The notes below the pieces were generated by a model. It searched no databases and was not told where the DNA came from. It worked only from the letters and a program-made list of their open reading frames with translations. From contig CANLMQ010000035.1 of the NCBI GenBank assembly GCA_947492175.1, positions 1-63,604 of the forward strand: 63,604 nt of DNA, given 5' to 3'. The translations under genes and the position numbers were made by a program. Below are positions 55,015 through 63,587 of the stretch, piece after piece (position 1 is the first letter of the stretch; every line of letters starts with the position of its first letter). The DNA is from an uncultured Draconibacterium sp. (GTDB taxonomy: Bacteria > Bacteroidota > Bacteroidia > Bacteroidales > Prolixibacteraceae).

Positions 55015-56436
55015 TTACATACTCTTAATTTCGTTGACCAGCTTCGAAATTGAAGCTTTAGCGTCTCCGAATAACATACGTGTTTTATCGTTAAAGAACA
55101 GGAAGTTTTCGATTCCTGCATAACCTTTACCCATACCACGTTTCATTATTATAATATTTTTGGCCAGATGTGCATCAATAATCGGCATTCCGTAAATAGG
55201 ACTGCTTGGATCGTCGTATGCTGCAGGATTTACAACATCGTTGGCTCCAACTACAATTGCAACATCAACATTTGGCATTTCCGGATTAATATCATCCATC
55301 TCAACCAGTTGCTCATATGGAACATCGGCTTCAGCAAGCAGAACATTCATATGACCAGGCATACGACCTGCCACGGGGTGAATAGCATATTTAACCTCAA
55401 CACCCTTACTTTCCAACAAAGCATCCAATTCGTGCGCGATATGTTGTGCTTGCGCTACTGCTAATCCGTAACCCGGAATGATTACAATTTTTTGCGAATA
55501 ACTCATTAATACAGCGGCATCGCTTAGTGTAATCTCTTTTATTGATCCCTGCTCGCGGTCGAGAGCTGCTCCGCCACCACCAAAGGCTCCGATAATTACG
55601 TTGATTAGCGAACGGTTCATTGCCCGACACATTTGTATGGTTAAAATGGTACCGGCTGCACCAACCAGAATACCACCAAGTATCATGGCTTCATTCTGAT
55701 AAATAAATCCGGCCATAGCAGCTGCAATACCGGTTAACGAGTTCAGTAACGAGATTACAACAGGCATGTCAGCGCCACCAATTGGCATAACAAAACTTAC
55801 ACCGTATATTAAACTTAGTACTAGTAGCCCGTAAACAATGTTCTTACTTGTTTCAGTATCAAATCCACCAAAGAGTACAAGCAGGATTAATGCAACAATA
55901 AGCACCATGAAAAATAGATTCACATAGGTCATAAATTTTGCAAAAATGTCGCCTACTTTACCATCAAGTTTTCCATAAGCAATCATACTTCCACTAAAGG
56001 CAATGCTACCTACAACAAGTCCCAGTAAAGTAACAAGTACTGCATTGTTGGGATCTTTATTGAATTCAATTAATGCAACAGTTGCAGATGCAGCGCCGCC
56101 AGTTGCGTTAAAAAATGAAACCATTTGCGGCATGGCAGTCATTTTTACCTTGCGTGCCATTACCGCTCCAACAACACTACCAGCTGCAATTATCAGAATA
56201 ACTATTGCTGCATTTTGAAGAGAAATAGCTTCGCCTGCACCGTTTTTATTTAGCAGGAGGGTAGTTATCATTGGCAGAATCATTCCCGATGCCGCCCAAA
56301 AGTTTCCTTTACGAGCCGTTTCAGGGTGACTTTGCAACTTTAGCCCAATAACAAACATGATCGCCGAAAGAAGATAGCTATATTCCAGAACTACCTGTCC
56401 TGGCATTACTGTATTTAATAAAATCATAGTATTCAT
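55015..56436 (-). CDS. pntB: NAD(P) transhydrogenase beta subunit
   Basis: Membrane subunit of 473 residues that binds NADP(H) and forms the proton channel. Residues about 1-265 hold eight or nine helices; the C-terminal domain dIII (about 290-473) has VIIPGYGLAVAQAQH for NADP binding and VDVAIVVGANDVVNPAA. With the two alpha parts it couples proton flow to NADPH formation. It is the last of three closely spaced genes; the gap to the middle gene is 2 bases. A second ATG four codons in is a possible alternative start. Confidence 0.96.
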   Translation of the reverse strand: MNTMILLNTVMPGQVVLEYSYLLSAIMFVIGLKLQSHPETARKGNFWAASGMILPMITTLLLNKNGAGEAISLQNAAIVILIIAAGSVVGAVMARKVKMTAMPQMVSFFNATGGAASATVALIEFNKDPNNAVLVTLLGLVVGSIAFSGSMIAYGKLDGKVGDIFAKFMTYVNLFFMVLIVALILLVLFGGFDTETSKNIVYGLLVLSLIYGVSFVMPIGGADMPVVISLLNSLTGIAAAMAGFIYQNEAMILGGILVGAAGTILTIQMCRAMNRSLINVIIGAFGGGGAALDREQGSIKEITLSDAAVLMSYSQKIVIIPGYGLAVAQAQHIAHELDALLESKGVEVKYAIHPVAGRMPGHMNVLLAEADVPYEQLVEMDDINPEMPNVDVAIVVGANDVVNPAAYDDPSSPIYGMPIIDAHLAKNIIIMKRGMGKGYAGIENFLFFNDKTRMLFGDAKASISKLVNEIKSM

Positions 56437-56438
56437 GG

Positions 56439-56744
56439 TTATTTTTTCTTCTTTTTAAACATTTCGAGCATGCGGTCTGTAACAACAAAGCCTCCCGCCA
56501 CATTCAGAGTTGCCATAAAGAGGGCTAGAGAACCAAGTATCCACTCGAATGTAGTTGAAGCATGACCAACAAGGATAATACCTCCGATAATAATAACCCC
56601 GCTAATTGCATTGGCTCCCGACATTAGAGGAGTATGCAAAACCGAAGGAACATTTGAAATAACCTCAAATCCAAGAAAAACAGATAAAACAATAATGAAT
56701 ATCGCATCTTTATTTGTGGTTAAAAAACTTAATACGCTTTCCAT
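56439..56744 (-). CDS. NAD(P) transhydrogenase alpha subunit, part 2
   Basis: Small membrane subunit of 101 residues with three helices: about 13-30 (IFIIVLSVFLGFEVI), 46-64 and 70-90. It corresponds to the C-terminal membrane part of E. coli PntA, here a separate gene (PntAB) as in Rhodospirillum and many Bacteroidota. SVLHTPLMSGANAISG is the conserved loop. It lies 12 bases after part 1 and 2 bases before pntB. Confidence 0.95.
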   Translation of the reverse strand: MESVLSFLTTNKDAIFIIVLSVFLGFEVISNVPSVLHTPLMSGANAISGVIIIGGIILVGHASTTFEWILGSLALFMATLNVAGGFVVTDRMLEMFKKKKK

Positions 56745-56756
56745 ATATTTTTGATA

Positions 56757-57887
56757 TTATTTTGTTTCGATTACAGATTTTACTCGCTCGTTGTAAATCT
56801 CTTTTGCATGAGTAATGCAGGTTCCTTTTACAATATCATCATCAAAATTAAGGTTTAGAGCACCTTCTTCAGAAATCATGAGTTTCATAAAATTCAAAAC
56901 GTTTTTGCCAAACATACGACTGGCATCAACCGGTTTTTGAGCCGGATAATTGGATTGCCCGATTATAGTTACTCCTTTATGAACAACTGTTTTGTTATCC
57001 TTGGTAAGTTCGCAGTTTCCTCCGGTAGATGCTGCCAGGTCAATAATTACCGATCCTGCTTTCATTGCGTCAACAGCATTTTTCGGAATTAACACGGGAG
57101 CTTTTCTGCCCGGAATTTGGGCTGTACAAATAACAACATTTGCCTTAGCGGCATGGGTGTTAATTGCTTCCTGTTGTTTCCTTTTAAACTCTTCGGTTTG
57201 TTCAACTGCATAACCACCAGCGGCTTTGTCTTCTGTGGCACCTTCCACTTCAACAAATTTGCCGCCTAAACTCATAACTTCTTCTTTTACCGCCGACCTA
57301 ACATCGAACACCTGTACTTGGGCTCCCAATTTCCGGGATGTTGCAATAGCTTGCAACCCTGCAACTCCGGCACCTAAAATCAAAACATTTGCCGGACGGA
57401 TTGTTCCTGCAGCCGTCATAAACATAGGGAAAAATGTTGGTAGTTTAGCTGCTGCTGCCAATACTGCCATGTAACCGGAAACCGTTGCCATCGATGATAA
57501 AATATCCATGGCCTGTGCGCGTGTGGTTCGTGGAATTAAATCGAGACTGAATGTAGTTATTCCTTTCTCGAGGAATGTTTTTACAAGCCCGGTATCCCAG
57601 AGCGGATTGAATGCACTAATCCACACCTGCGAATCTTTTATTTTTTCAGTATCACCATCAGCGGGGGGCTGAATTTGCAACAGAACTTCTGCTTCTGCAA
57701 ATACATCACTACGCGATACTATTGTTGCTCCAACAGCTTCATAGTCAGAATCTGCAGCAAATGCAGTTTCTCCGGCCCCCTGTTCCACCAATACCTTAAC
57801 CTTTAGGTCGGTAAAGGCTTTTACCGTTTCCGGTAACAAAGCTACACGGGTTTCAGTCCCGTATTCCTTTAATAAGCCTAGAATCAT
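56757..57887 (-). CDS. NAD(P) transhydrogenase alpha subunit, part 1
   Basis: Soluble NAD(H)-binding subunit of 376 residues (PntAA), related to alanine dehydrogenase. VLILGAGVAGLQAI (about 168-181) is the Rossmann motif, and the RPANVLILG and QVFDVRSAVKEEV segments flank it. PTFFPMFMTAAGTI is the preceding conserved loop. It leads the three-gene operon. A 16-base palindrome lies about 53 bases before its start and may be a regulator site. Confidence 0.95.
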   Translation of the reverse strand: MILGLLKEYGTETRVALLPETVKAFTDLKVKVLVEQGAGETAFAADSDYEAVGATIVSRSDVFAEAEVLLQIQPPADGDTEKIKDSQVWISAFNPLWDTGLVKTFLEKGITTFSLDLIPRTTRAQAMDILSSMATVSGYMAVLAAAAKLPTFFPMFMTAAGTIRPANVLILGAGVAGLQAIATSRKLGAQVQVFDVRSAVKEEVMSLGGKFVEVEGATEDKAAGGYAVEQTEEFKRKQQEAINTHAAKANVVICTAQIPGRKAPVLIPKNAVDAMKAGSVIIDLAASTGGNCELTKDNKTVVHKGVTIIGQSNYPAQKPVDASRMFGKNVLNFMKLMISEEGALNLNFDDDIVKGTCITHAKEIYNERVKSVIETK

Positions 57888-58338
57888 AGATTTTGTTTTT
57901 ATTTTGAATTTTGCTGGTAAAGCTAATAAATATATATTACCGTTAACGTTAACGGATAAAGATTTTGTTATGATTTATAACAGTTTTATTAACAAATAAA
58001 ATGATCTTAGGTATAGTGTGGTGTTAAAGAAACGAATGGAAATGCCTGCAAACGTTATTATCAAAATTTGGCTTTGGTTATCTTTCACAGCTTCTGATAG
58101 CCAGGAATATTTCTGGTATTATTTAAGATTGGATTGACAAAATGCAGACAGGTTCGAGATTAAAAGCATTTTTTTACACTTCTTGTAAACTTATAGTTCG
58201 CTTAAACCTTTTAGTAAGAAAATCAAAGATTGAATATTCGGAATTCTGAGGTTCAGATGGTAATAATAAATTTTATTTCAGGAAAAAAATAGTTAATTTC
58301 AACCAACATGACTTGTTAAATCAGAAACCAAAAACACC
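57888..58338. other. 451-base divergent spacer, pnt operon and hybrid kinase
   Basis: Contains the palindrome at 57940-57955 near the pnt side. The rest, about 380 bases, is AT-rich with no open frame, no strong hairpin and no convincing promoter match that I can see. It presumably holds two divergent promoters. Confidence 0.5.
57940..57955. promoter_or_regulatory. 16-base perfect palindrome upstream of pntAA, operator candidate
   Basis: The bases ccgttaacgttaacgg are self-complementary with no spacer and repeat gttaac twice. They lie 53-68 bases upstream of the pntAA ATG, where a dimeric regulator could act on the promoter. No other copy was noticed in the window. Confidence 0.5.
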
Positions 58339-61300
58339 ATGAATAGCAACATTCAGCCAGAAAAGAAAAGTAAAAAACAGCATCTGAATATTGACAACGA
58401 TATTGAGATTATTGCTGAAAATTTACCTAATGTTGTATGGACAGGCGAAATTACACCCGAGGGGAATTACATAAACACATATATTTCTGAAATAGCAGAT
58501 GAGATATTAGGGTTACCTCGCGGAACAATAAACAACAGCTTTGAGAAATATTTTTCATACGTGGTTCCCGAAGACCTTGTTGGAACTAAAAAAATGATTA
58601 AAAAAGGATTGGCCAATCCGGGTCAAACCTATACTTACGCATACAGAGTAAAAAGGGGGAATGGAGAAATTGCCTGGGTTGAAAGTACTGGTAGAATATA
58701 CATTTTCGACAAGAAAGTAAAAGTGTTCGGAATCACCGTGGATATTACGGATCAAAAGAAAATAGAAAACCGATTGAAAGAAAATGAATATTTACTGGAA
58801 CAGGCTCAAAAGGTGGCAAATTTCGGATCTTATATTCTTGACATTCAAACCGGGTATTGGATAAGCTCTGAAAATTTGGATGCGATATTTGGAATCGACT
58901 ATAATTACATAAAAGATGTTGAAGGCTGGCTTCAAATCGTACATCCTGAAGACAGGAAAATGATGAAAGATTATTTTCTTAACGAAGTTGTTGCTCAACA
59001 ACAATCATTTGATAAACAATATCGCATCAGAAAAATAAATTCAGATGAATTGATTTGGGTTCATGGAATGGGGAAATTGGAGTTCGATGAGGCTGGAAAT
59101 CCAATAAAAATGATTGGAACAATTCAAAACATTAACAAACGTATACAGGCTGATGCTTTGTTGAAAGAAAGTGAAGATCGTTATCGGTCGTTACTGGCCA
59201 ATTTACCGGTTGGTGTTTTTCGTTCTACTATTGGTGGTAAAGTTTTATCAGCCAATCAGGCAATGGCCGAAATCTACGGTTACAGTTCGGTTGATGAAAT
59301 GCTACGGGTTCCGGCACAAAATTATTATGCAAAAGGAAACCCCAGAGAATTAATGGTAAAACAACTTCTCGAAAACGATTACATAATTGATTATGAGACA
59401 CAAGAGTTTAAAAAGGACGGGACGTTGATTTGGGTTTCGGCCAACTACAAGTTGATCCGAGACGAACGAGATGGTGAATTTCTTATCGATGGTGTAGTAA
59501 TTGATATTACTGAACGTAAAAAAGCTGAATTAGAATTAGCAGAGAGTGAAAAACTGTTATCAAAAATTACAGATCATTTCCCAAATTCTTGTATCTCAGT
59601 CATCGAAAAAGATTTAACGATTGGTTATAGCGGTGGACAAGAATTGATAAAACGAAATATTGATCCAGCAGCATTAAAAGGATTAAAGCTTGATGAGTTT
59701 TTAGGAGACAAAGCCGGTTTTGTTAAAAGCTTCTACGAAAAGACATTCAAGGGAGAAGAATGTAATTTCGAGTTGATAGAGAATGATGAGGTTTTAAGTT
59801 ATAAAACAGTTCCTTTATACAACGCTACAAACGAAATAGAGAAAATACTGGTAGTAGCAGAAAATATTACGGAGCAAAAACAAAAAGAAAATGAATTGCT
59901 TGAAGCAAAAGCAAAAGCAGAAGAAAGCACCGAACGTTTTGAACTGGCTATGCAGGTAACTCTTGACGGGCCCTACGACTGGAATTTGGTTACCAACGAA
60001 ATATATTTTTCCGACAGGTGGAAAGAAATACTCGGTTATAAACCCGACGAGCTGCCAAATGATTTTTCAGTATGGGAAAAGTTAACTGATCCTGATGGTG
60101 TTCAAAAATCATGGAATGTTCTAAAACGACACATTGCAGGTGAACTCGATAGATTTGAGATGGAGTTTAGAATGAAACATAAAAAAGGGCATTGGGTAGA
60201 TATTTTATCACGTGCGATTGCTCATTTTAATCCCGAAGGAAAAGCTGTAAGGGTTGTTGGAACTCACATCGATATAACTGAGACTAAAAAAGCAGAGAAA
60301 CAACTTAAAGAGAATGAGGAACGTTTCAGAAAGTTGATAGAACATTTACCCATTGGAATAGCTGTATATAAACCGGTAAATAATGGAAACGATTTTAAAT
60401 TTATCAATCTTAACAAATCAGCCCTCAAAATTATTAATTCTACTAAAAAGGAGATGATCGGTCAAACTCTTCTGAAAAAATTTCCAAACATGCATATTTC
60501 TCCTTTGTATGAGGCATTTAAGAAGGTTAACGAAACTGGCAAAGATGAATTTATACCTTCGTTTTATTATAGGGATAACATACGTGAGGGATGGCGCGAA
60601 AATTATGTATACAAATTACAATCTGGCGAAATTGTAGCTATTTTCAGAGATACCACAGAACTGAAAAATGCAGAAGAGAACCTGAAAAAGCACAATGCTG
60701 AATTAACAAAAGCAAAATTATTAGCCGAACAGAATCAAAAAAGATTTAAAGCATTGCATGATGCTTCGTTTGGCGGAATTGCAATTCATGATGAAGGGAT
60801 AATTCTGGATTGTAACAGGGGATTAACCGAGCTGACTGGACTAAAAAGGAAAGAGTTGATTGGTATGGATATTTTAATACTCTTTGCAAAACGTTCGAAA
60901 AGAATGGTTAAAAAAAGGATTGAAGAAAAATATGAGAAAGCATATGAAGGTTTTGGTATTCGTAAAAATGGCGAAGAATATCCGTTAAGAATTGAGGGGC
61001 GAATGATTCCGTATAATGGGAAGCAGGTTAGAGTGGTTGAGTTTAGGGATATTACAGAACTAAAGAAGGCCGAACATGAGCTAATTGCTGCTAAAGAAAA
61101 GGCGGAAGAGTCAGATCGTTTGAAAACAGCGTTTTTAGCGAATATGAGTCATGAAATCCGAACGCCAATGAATGGTATACTTGGTTTCACCAGCCTTTTA
61201 AAAACACCTAATCTAACTGGTGAAGAACAAAATAAATACATCAATATAATACAGCAAAGTGGTAACCGAATGTTGCAAACGGTAAATGATATTATTGAAG

Positions 61301-62226
61301 TTGCAAAAATTGAAACAGGGCAGGTAACGGTTACTCAAGCTGAAGTTAATGTGTGGGATTTGTTGGATTTTTTATACAACTTTTTTAAACCTGAAGCAGA
61401 AAAAAAATCCATTCAGTTACTAGTTAAAAAAGATTCGCTTATGCGCGAATGCGTAATATATACCGACGAAATAAAGCTTAATTCAATACTTACTAATCTG
61501 GTTAAAAATGCCATTAAATATTCAACTAAAGGTTTAATAACAATTGGTTGTAAAAAAGAGCCGGGGTATTTAAAATTTAGCATTAAAGACGAAGGAATTG
61601 GTATTCCGGCAAACCGGCTTAAAGCAATTTTTGATAGGTTTGTACAAGCCGATATTGAAGATAAGCGAGTACACGAAGGATCGGGTTTAGGATTAACAAT
61701 AACAAAATCGTATGCACAAATGTTAGGTGGAGAGGTTTGGGTAGAATCGCGTGAAGGAGAAGGGAGCACATTTTATGCTACAATTGCCTACAATATGGTA
61801 AATCATCCAAAATTAAAGTCAAAGTCTGATAACATGGAAAAGAATCGTAATAACGAAAAACAAGTAAGAATACTTGTTGCTGAAGATGACAATGTAAGTT
61901 TTATATTATTGAAGAATATTCTTTCATTAGCAAATTGTACATTAACTCAGGTGAAAAACGGGGAAGAACTGGTTGACAGATTTAAACAAAATTCTGACTT
62001 TGATTTAATATTAATGGATATAAAAATGCCTGAAATGGATGGAATAACGGCAACTAAAATTATTCGGGAGTTTAACAAAACTATTCCGATTATTGCCCAA
62101 ACAGCCTATGCTTTGGAAGGCGACAGAGAAAAAGCGTTGAATGCAGGTTTTAACGATTATATTACCAAACCTATAGTTAAATCTGAATTGATTGAAATTG
62201 TAAACAGGTATTCAGTGAGTTTGTAA
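58339..62226 (+). CDS. multi-PAS hybrid histidine kinase
   Basis: Cytoplasmic sensor of 1295 residues without membrane segments. About seven PAS/PAC units fill residues 25-915, separated by short coiled linkers ending in DITxxKKAE-like PAC tails. The HisKA domain carries His938 in NMSHEIRTPMNG; the HATPase domain has NLVKNAIKYS, DEGIGIP (about 1085-1091) and GSGLGLTI. A C-terminal receiver (about 1172-1290) has Asp1227 in LMDIKMPEMDG. Signals are unknown. It is divergent from the pnt operon; redox sensing through one of the PAS domains is possible but unproven. Confidence 0.95.
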   Translation: MNSNIQPEKKSKKQHLNIDNDIEIIAENLPNVVWTGEITPEGNYINTYISEIADEILGLPRGTINNSFEKYFSYVVPEDLVGTKKMIKKGLANPGQTYTYAYRVKRGNGEIAWVESTGRIYIFDKKVKVFGITVDITDQKKIENRLKENEYLLEQAQKVANFGSYILDIQTGYWISSENLDAIFGIDYNYIKDVEGWLQIVHPEDRKMMKDYFLNEVVAQQQSFDKQYRIRKINSDELIWVHGMGKLEFDEAGNPIKMIGTIQNINKRIQADALLKESEDRYRSLLANLPVGVFRSTIGGKVLSANQAMAEIYGYSSVDEMLRVPAQNYYAKGNPRELMVKQLLENDYIIDYETQEFKKDGTLIWVSANYKLIRDERDGEFLIDGVVIDITERKKAELELAESEKLLSKITDHFPNSCISVIEKDLTIGYSGGQELIKRNIDPAALKGLKLDEFLGDKAGFVKSFYEKTFKGEECNFELIENDEVLSYKTVPLYNATNEIEKILVVAENITEQKQKENELLEAKAKAEESTERFELAMQVTLDGPYDWNLVTNEIYFSDRWKEILGYKPDELPNDFSVWEKLTDPDGVQKSWNVLKRHIAGELDRFEMEFRMKHKKGHWVDILSRAIAHFNPEGKAVRVVGTHIDITETKKAEKQLKENEERFRKLIEHLPIGIAVYKPVNNGNDFKFINLNKSALKIINSTKKEMIGQTLLKKFPNMHISPLYEAFKKVNETGKDEFIPSFYYRDNIREGWRENYVYKLQSGEIVAIFRDTTELKNAEENLKKHNAELTKAKLLAEQNQKRFKALHDASFGGIAIHDEGIILDCNRGLTELTGLKRKELIGMDILILFAKRSKRMVKKRIEEKYEKAYEGFGIRKNGEEYPLRIEGRMIPYNGKQVRVVEFRDITELKKAEHELIAAKEKAEESDRLKTAFLANMSHEIRTPMNGILGFTSLLKTPNLTGEEQNKYINIIQQSGNRMLQTVNDIIEVAKIETGQVTVTQAEVNVWDLLDFLYNFFKPEAEKKSIQLLVKKDSLMRECVIYTDEIKLNSILTNLVKNAIKYSTKGLITIGCKKEPGYLKFSIKDEGIGIPANRLKAIFDRFVQADIEDKRVHEGSGLGLTITKSYAQMLGGEVWVESREGEGSTFYATIAYNMVNHPKLKSKSDNMEKNRNNEKQVRILVAEDDNVSFILLKNILSLANCTLTQVKNGEELVDRFKQNSDFDLILMDIKMPEMDGITATKIIREFNKTIPIIAQTAYALEGDREKALNAGFNDYITKPIVKSELIEIVNRYSVSL

Positions 62227-62372
62227 TAAATGAATTAAACCGAGAAGACAGAATTTTTAAGTGAACACAAAGACATCCTGAAATTATATTACTCTTGAAT
62301 GAGGAGTTTTTTAAGAATACAGATTGTTTTGAAGATTGTTGCTTCAGAACAGGCATAATTAAATAAAACCAT

Positions 62373-62380
62373 TACTTTTG
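62373..62380 (+). promoter_or_regulatory. candidate -7 element for the corA leader
   Basis: The bases read TACTTTTG, fitting TAnnTTTG. A start of transcription about seven bases on would give a leader of about 115 bases before the corA ATG at 62504. The -33 box is not clear. Confidence 0.5.
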
Positions 62381-62407
62381 CTCTCGCAAAAAAAATAAAA
62401 AATTAAA

Positions 62408-62455
62408 ATGGACGAAGGGCCGTATCATACGACGCAGTTTATAACTTTCCTTTAG
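62408..62455 (+). CDS. leader mini-ORF 1 of corA (15 codons)
   Basis: The ATG at 62408 opens a frame encoding MDEGPYHTTQFITFL and ending in TAG at 62453-62455. It has an A-rich upstream context, as is usual for starts in this lineage, and no Shine-Dalgarno. The stop lies inside the left arm of the leader hairpin, so a ribosome ending here would melt that arm. It has the size and place of a leader peptide. Whether it is translated is not shown by sequence alone. Confidence 0.4.
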   Translation: MDEGPYHTTQFITFL

Positions 62456-62500
62456 GAGGCCTGTTTTTATGTCTCCTGAAAGGACGAACCGAAAGGAGGC
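62448..62500 (+). promoter_or_regulatory. corA leader switch: hairpin with duplicated Shine-Dalgarno
   Basis: Left arm tcctttaggaggc (62448-62460) pairs with right arm gtctcctgaaagga (62471-62484) with one bulged G and one G-T pair around a 10-base loop. The segment aggaggc occurs in the left arm (62454-62460) and again at the corA ribosome site (62494-62500). The right-arm bases gtctcct (62471-62477) can pair with either copy, so the two foldings exclude each other. Such strong Shine-Dalgarno sequences are unusual in Bacteroidota. The switching model is inference. Confidence 0.55.
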
Positions 62501-62507
62501 AATATGA
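62469..62507 (+). CDS. leader mini-ORF 2 of corA (12 codons, ATGA overlap)
   Basis: The ATG at 62469 is preceded at 9 bases by aggagg (62454-62459). The frame encodes MSPERTNRKEAI and ends in TGA at 62505-62507, overlapping the corA ATG (62504-62506) as ATGA. The start codon sits at the hairpin loop and its Shine-Dalgarno in the left arm, while the frame reads through the corA ribosome site. The combination of strong Shine-Dalgarno, proper spacing and four-base overlap argues for translational coupling to corA. Confidence 0.45.
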   Translation: MSPERTNRKEAI

Positions 62508-63436
62508 TCAAAATTTTTAAAAGCCTGGCAGGTCATGTCAGTGTGCCAAAACCAGAAAAAGGATGTTGGATTAATGTATTGGAGCCAACACCCGAAGAAA
62601 TAAATCAGTTAACATCAGATTATAAAATTCCGGAAGATATTATCCGTGATATTCTTGATGTTGATGAACGCCCACGTGTTGAATATGACGATGACTGGAC
62701 GCTGATAATTTTCCGGATTCCGGTAGCCAACGAAAATAACGGAGTACCTTATCAAACTATCCCGCTTGGAATTTTTGTTACTTCCGAATTCACGCTAACG
62801 CTATGTGCAACCAAAAACGAAGTATTAACCTTTGAGTATCCGACATTATATCGGGAGAAAAAGCAGCCGGTTTCAGATGTGTTGAATTTTTTATTTCGAT
62901 TATCGCTAAAGTCGTCGCAAACATTTCTGCAATTTCTGAAACACATTAATCAGCAATCAGCAGCTATTGAGCAGGATTTGGAAAAATCGATCCGTAACAA
63001 GGAATTGAATAAGTTGTTGAAAATGGAAAAATGTCTTGTTTATTTTATCACTTCTCTAAAAGCCAATGAAATGGTACTGGCCAAATTAGGGAATGCGAAA
63101 AAGAATACCATAAGCGAGATAAACGAAGATTTACTTGAAGATGCAATAATCGAAAATAAACAGGCTCTCGAAATTTCGTTAATATATTCCGACATTCAGA
63201 GCGGAATGATGGATGCTTTCGCCTCGGTAATTTCAAACAACCTGAACGTTGTAATGAAACAGCTGGCTTCTATTTCCATTATCCTTATGATTCCTACCCT
63301 GATAGCTAGTATGTACGGAATGAATGTTATTAACTATTGGGAGGATGCAACCTGGGCATTTCCGGTAATTATTATTGCTTCCTTATTATTGTCGGTAATC
63401 GGAATACTAATTTTTAGAAAAAGGGATTGGTTTTAA
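62504..63436 (+). CDS. corA: CorA family divalent cation transporter
   Basis: Inner membrane Mg2+/Co2+ channel of 310 residues. The soluble N-terminal funnel (about 1-245) includes the long stalk helix; two C-terminal helices follow (about 250-272 and 283-303), with the signature YGMN at the end of the first. The start at 62504 is backed by AAAGGAGG at 62492-62499, only four bases before the ATG, and by overlap with a mini-ORF. The C-terminus KRDW is positively charged as usual. Mg2+ versus other metals cannot be decided from sequence. Confidence 0.94.
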   Translation: MIKIFKSLAGHVSVPKPEKGCWINVLEPTPEEINQLTSDYKIPEDIIRDILDVDERPRVEYDDDWTLIIFRIPVANENNGVPYQTIPLGIFVTSEFTLTLCATKNEVLTFEYPTLYREKKQPVSDVLNFLFRLSLKSSQTFLQFLKHINQQSAAIEQDLEKSIRNKELNKLLKMEKCLVYFITSLKANEMVLAKLGNAKKNTISEINEDLLEDAIIENKQALEISLIYSDIQSGMMDAFASVISNNLNVVMKQLASISIILMIPTLIASMYGMNVINYWEDATWAFPVIIIASLLLSVIGILIFRKRDWF

Positions 63437-63540
63437 TCAGTAAACTTGTTTAAAGAGAATAATTCAATTTAGGCTATTCTTCTTGTTTTAAGATCCTCAT
63501 AATTGGGGAATTACAGGTGTGTTTAGGTTCTAATCTCTAT

Positions 63541-63567
63541 GGGGTTAGTTCCCCGCTGCTTGCAGCG
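63541..63567. repeat. REP-like hairpin at the right window end
   Basis: gggg (63541-63544) faces cccc (63551-63554), and directly adjoining is the perfect hairpin cgctgc-tt-gcagcg (63554-63567). This GC-rich compact structure stands out from its surroundings and lies 20 bases before an ATG. Similar hairpins with a central CTTGC occur at ends of IS200-like and REP-associated transposase units in Bacteroidota, as far as I recall. Confidence 0.45.
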
Positions 63568-63587
63568 TAAATTTAGTAAATTTGTGT

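Noticed and set aside
58138..58165. tRNA-like ggttcgag stretch
   Set aside because: No cloverleaf arms or acceptor stem can be built around it.
62440..62503. Known Mg2+ riboswitch (M-box) or a small ribozyme in the corA leader
   Set aside because: The conserved sequences I know for the M-box and for hammerhead-type ribozymes are not present; the element fits a simple alternative-hairpin attenuator better.
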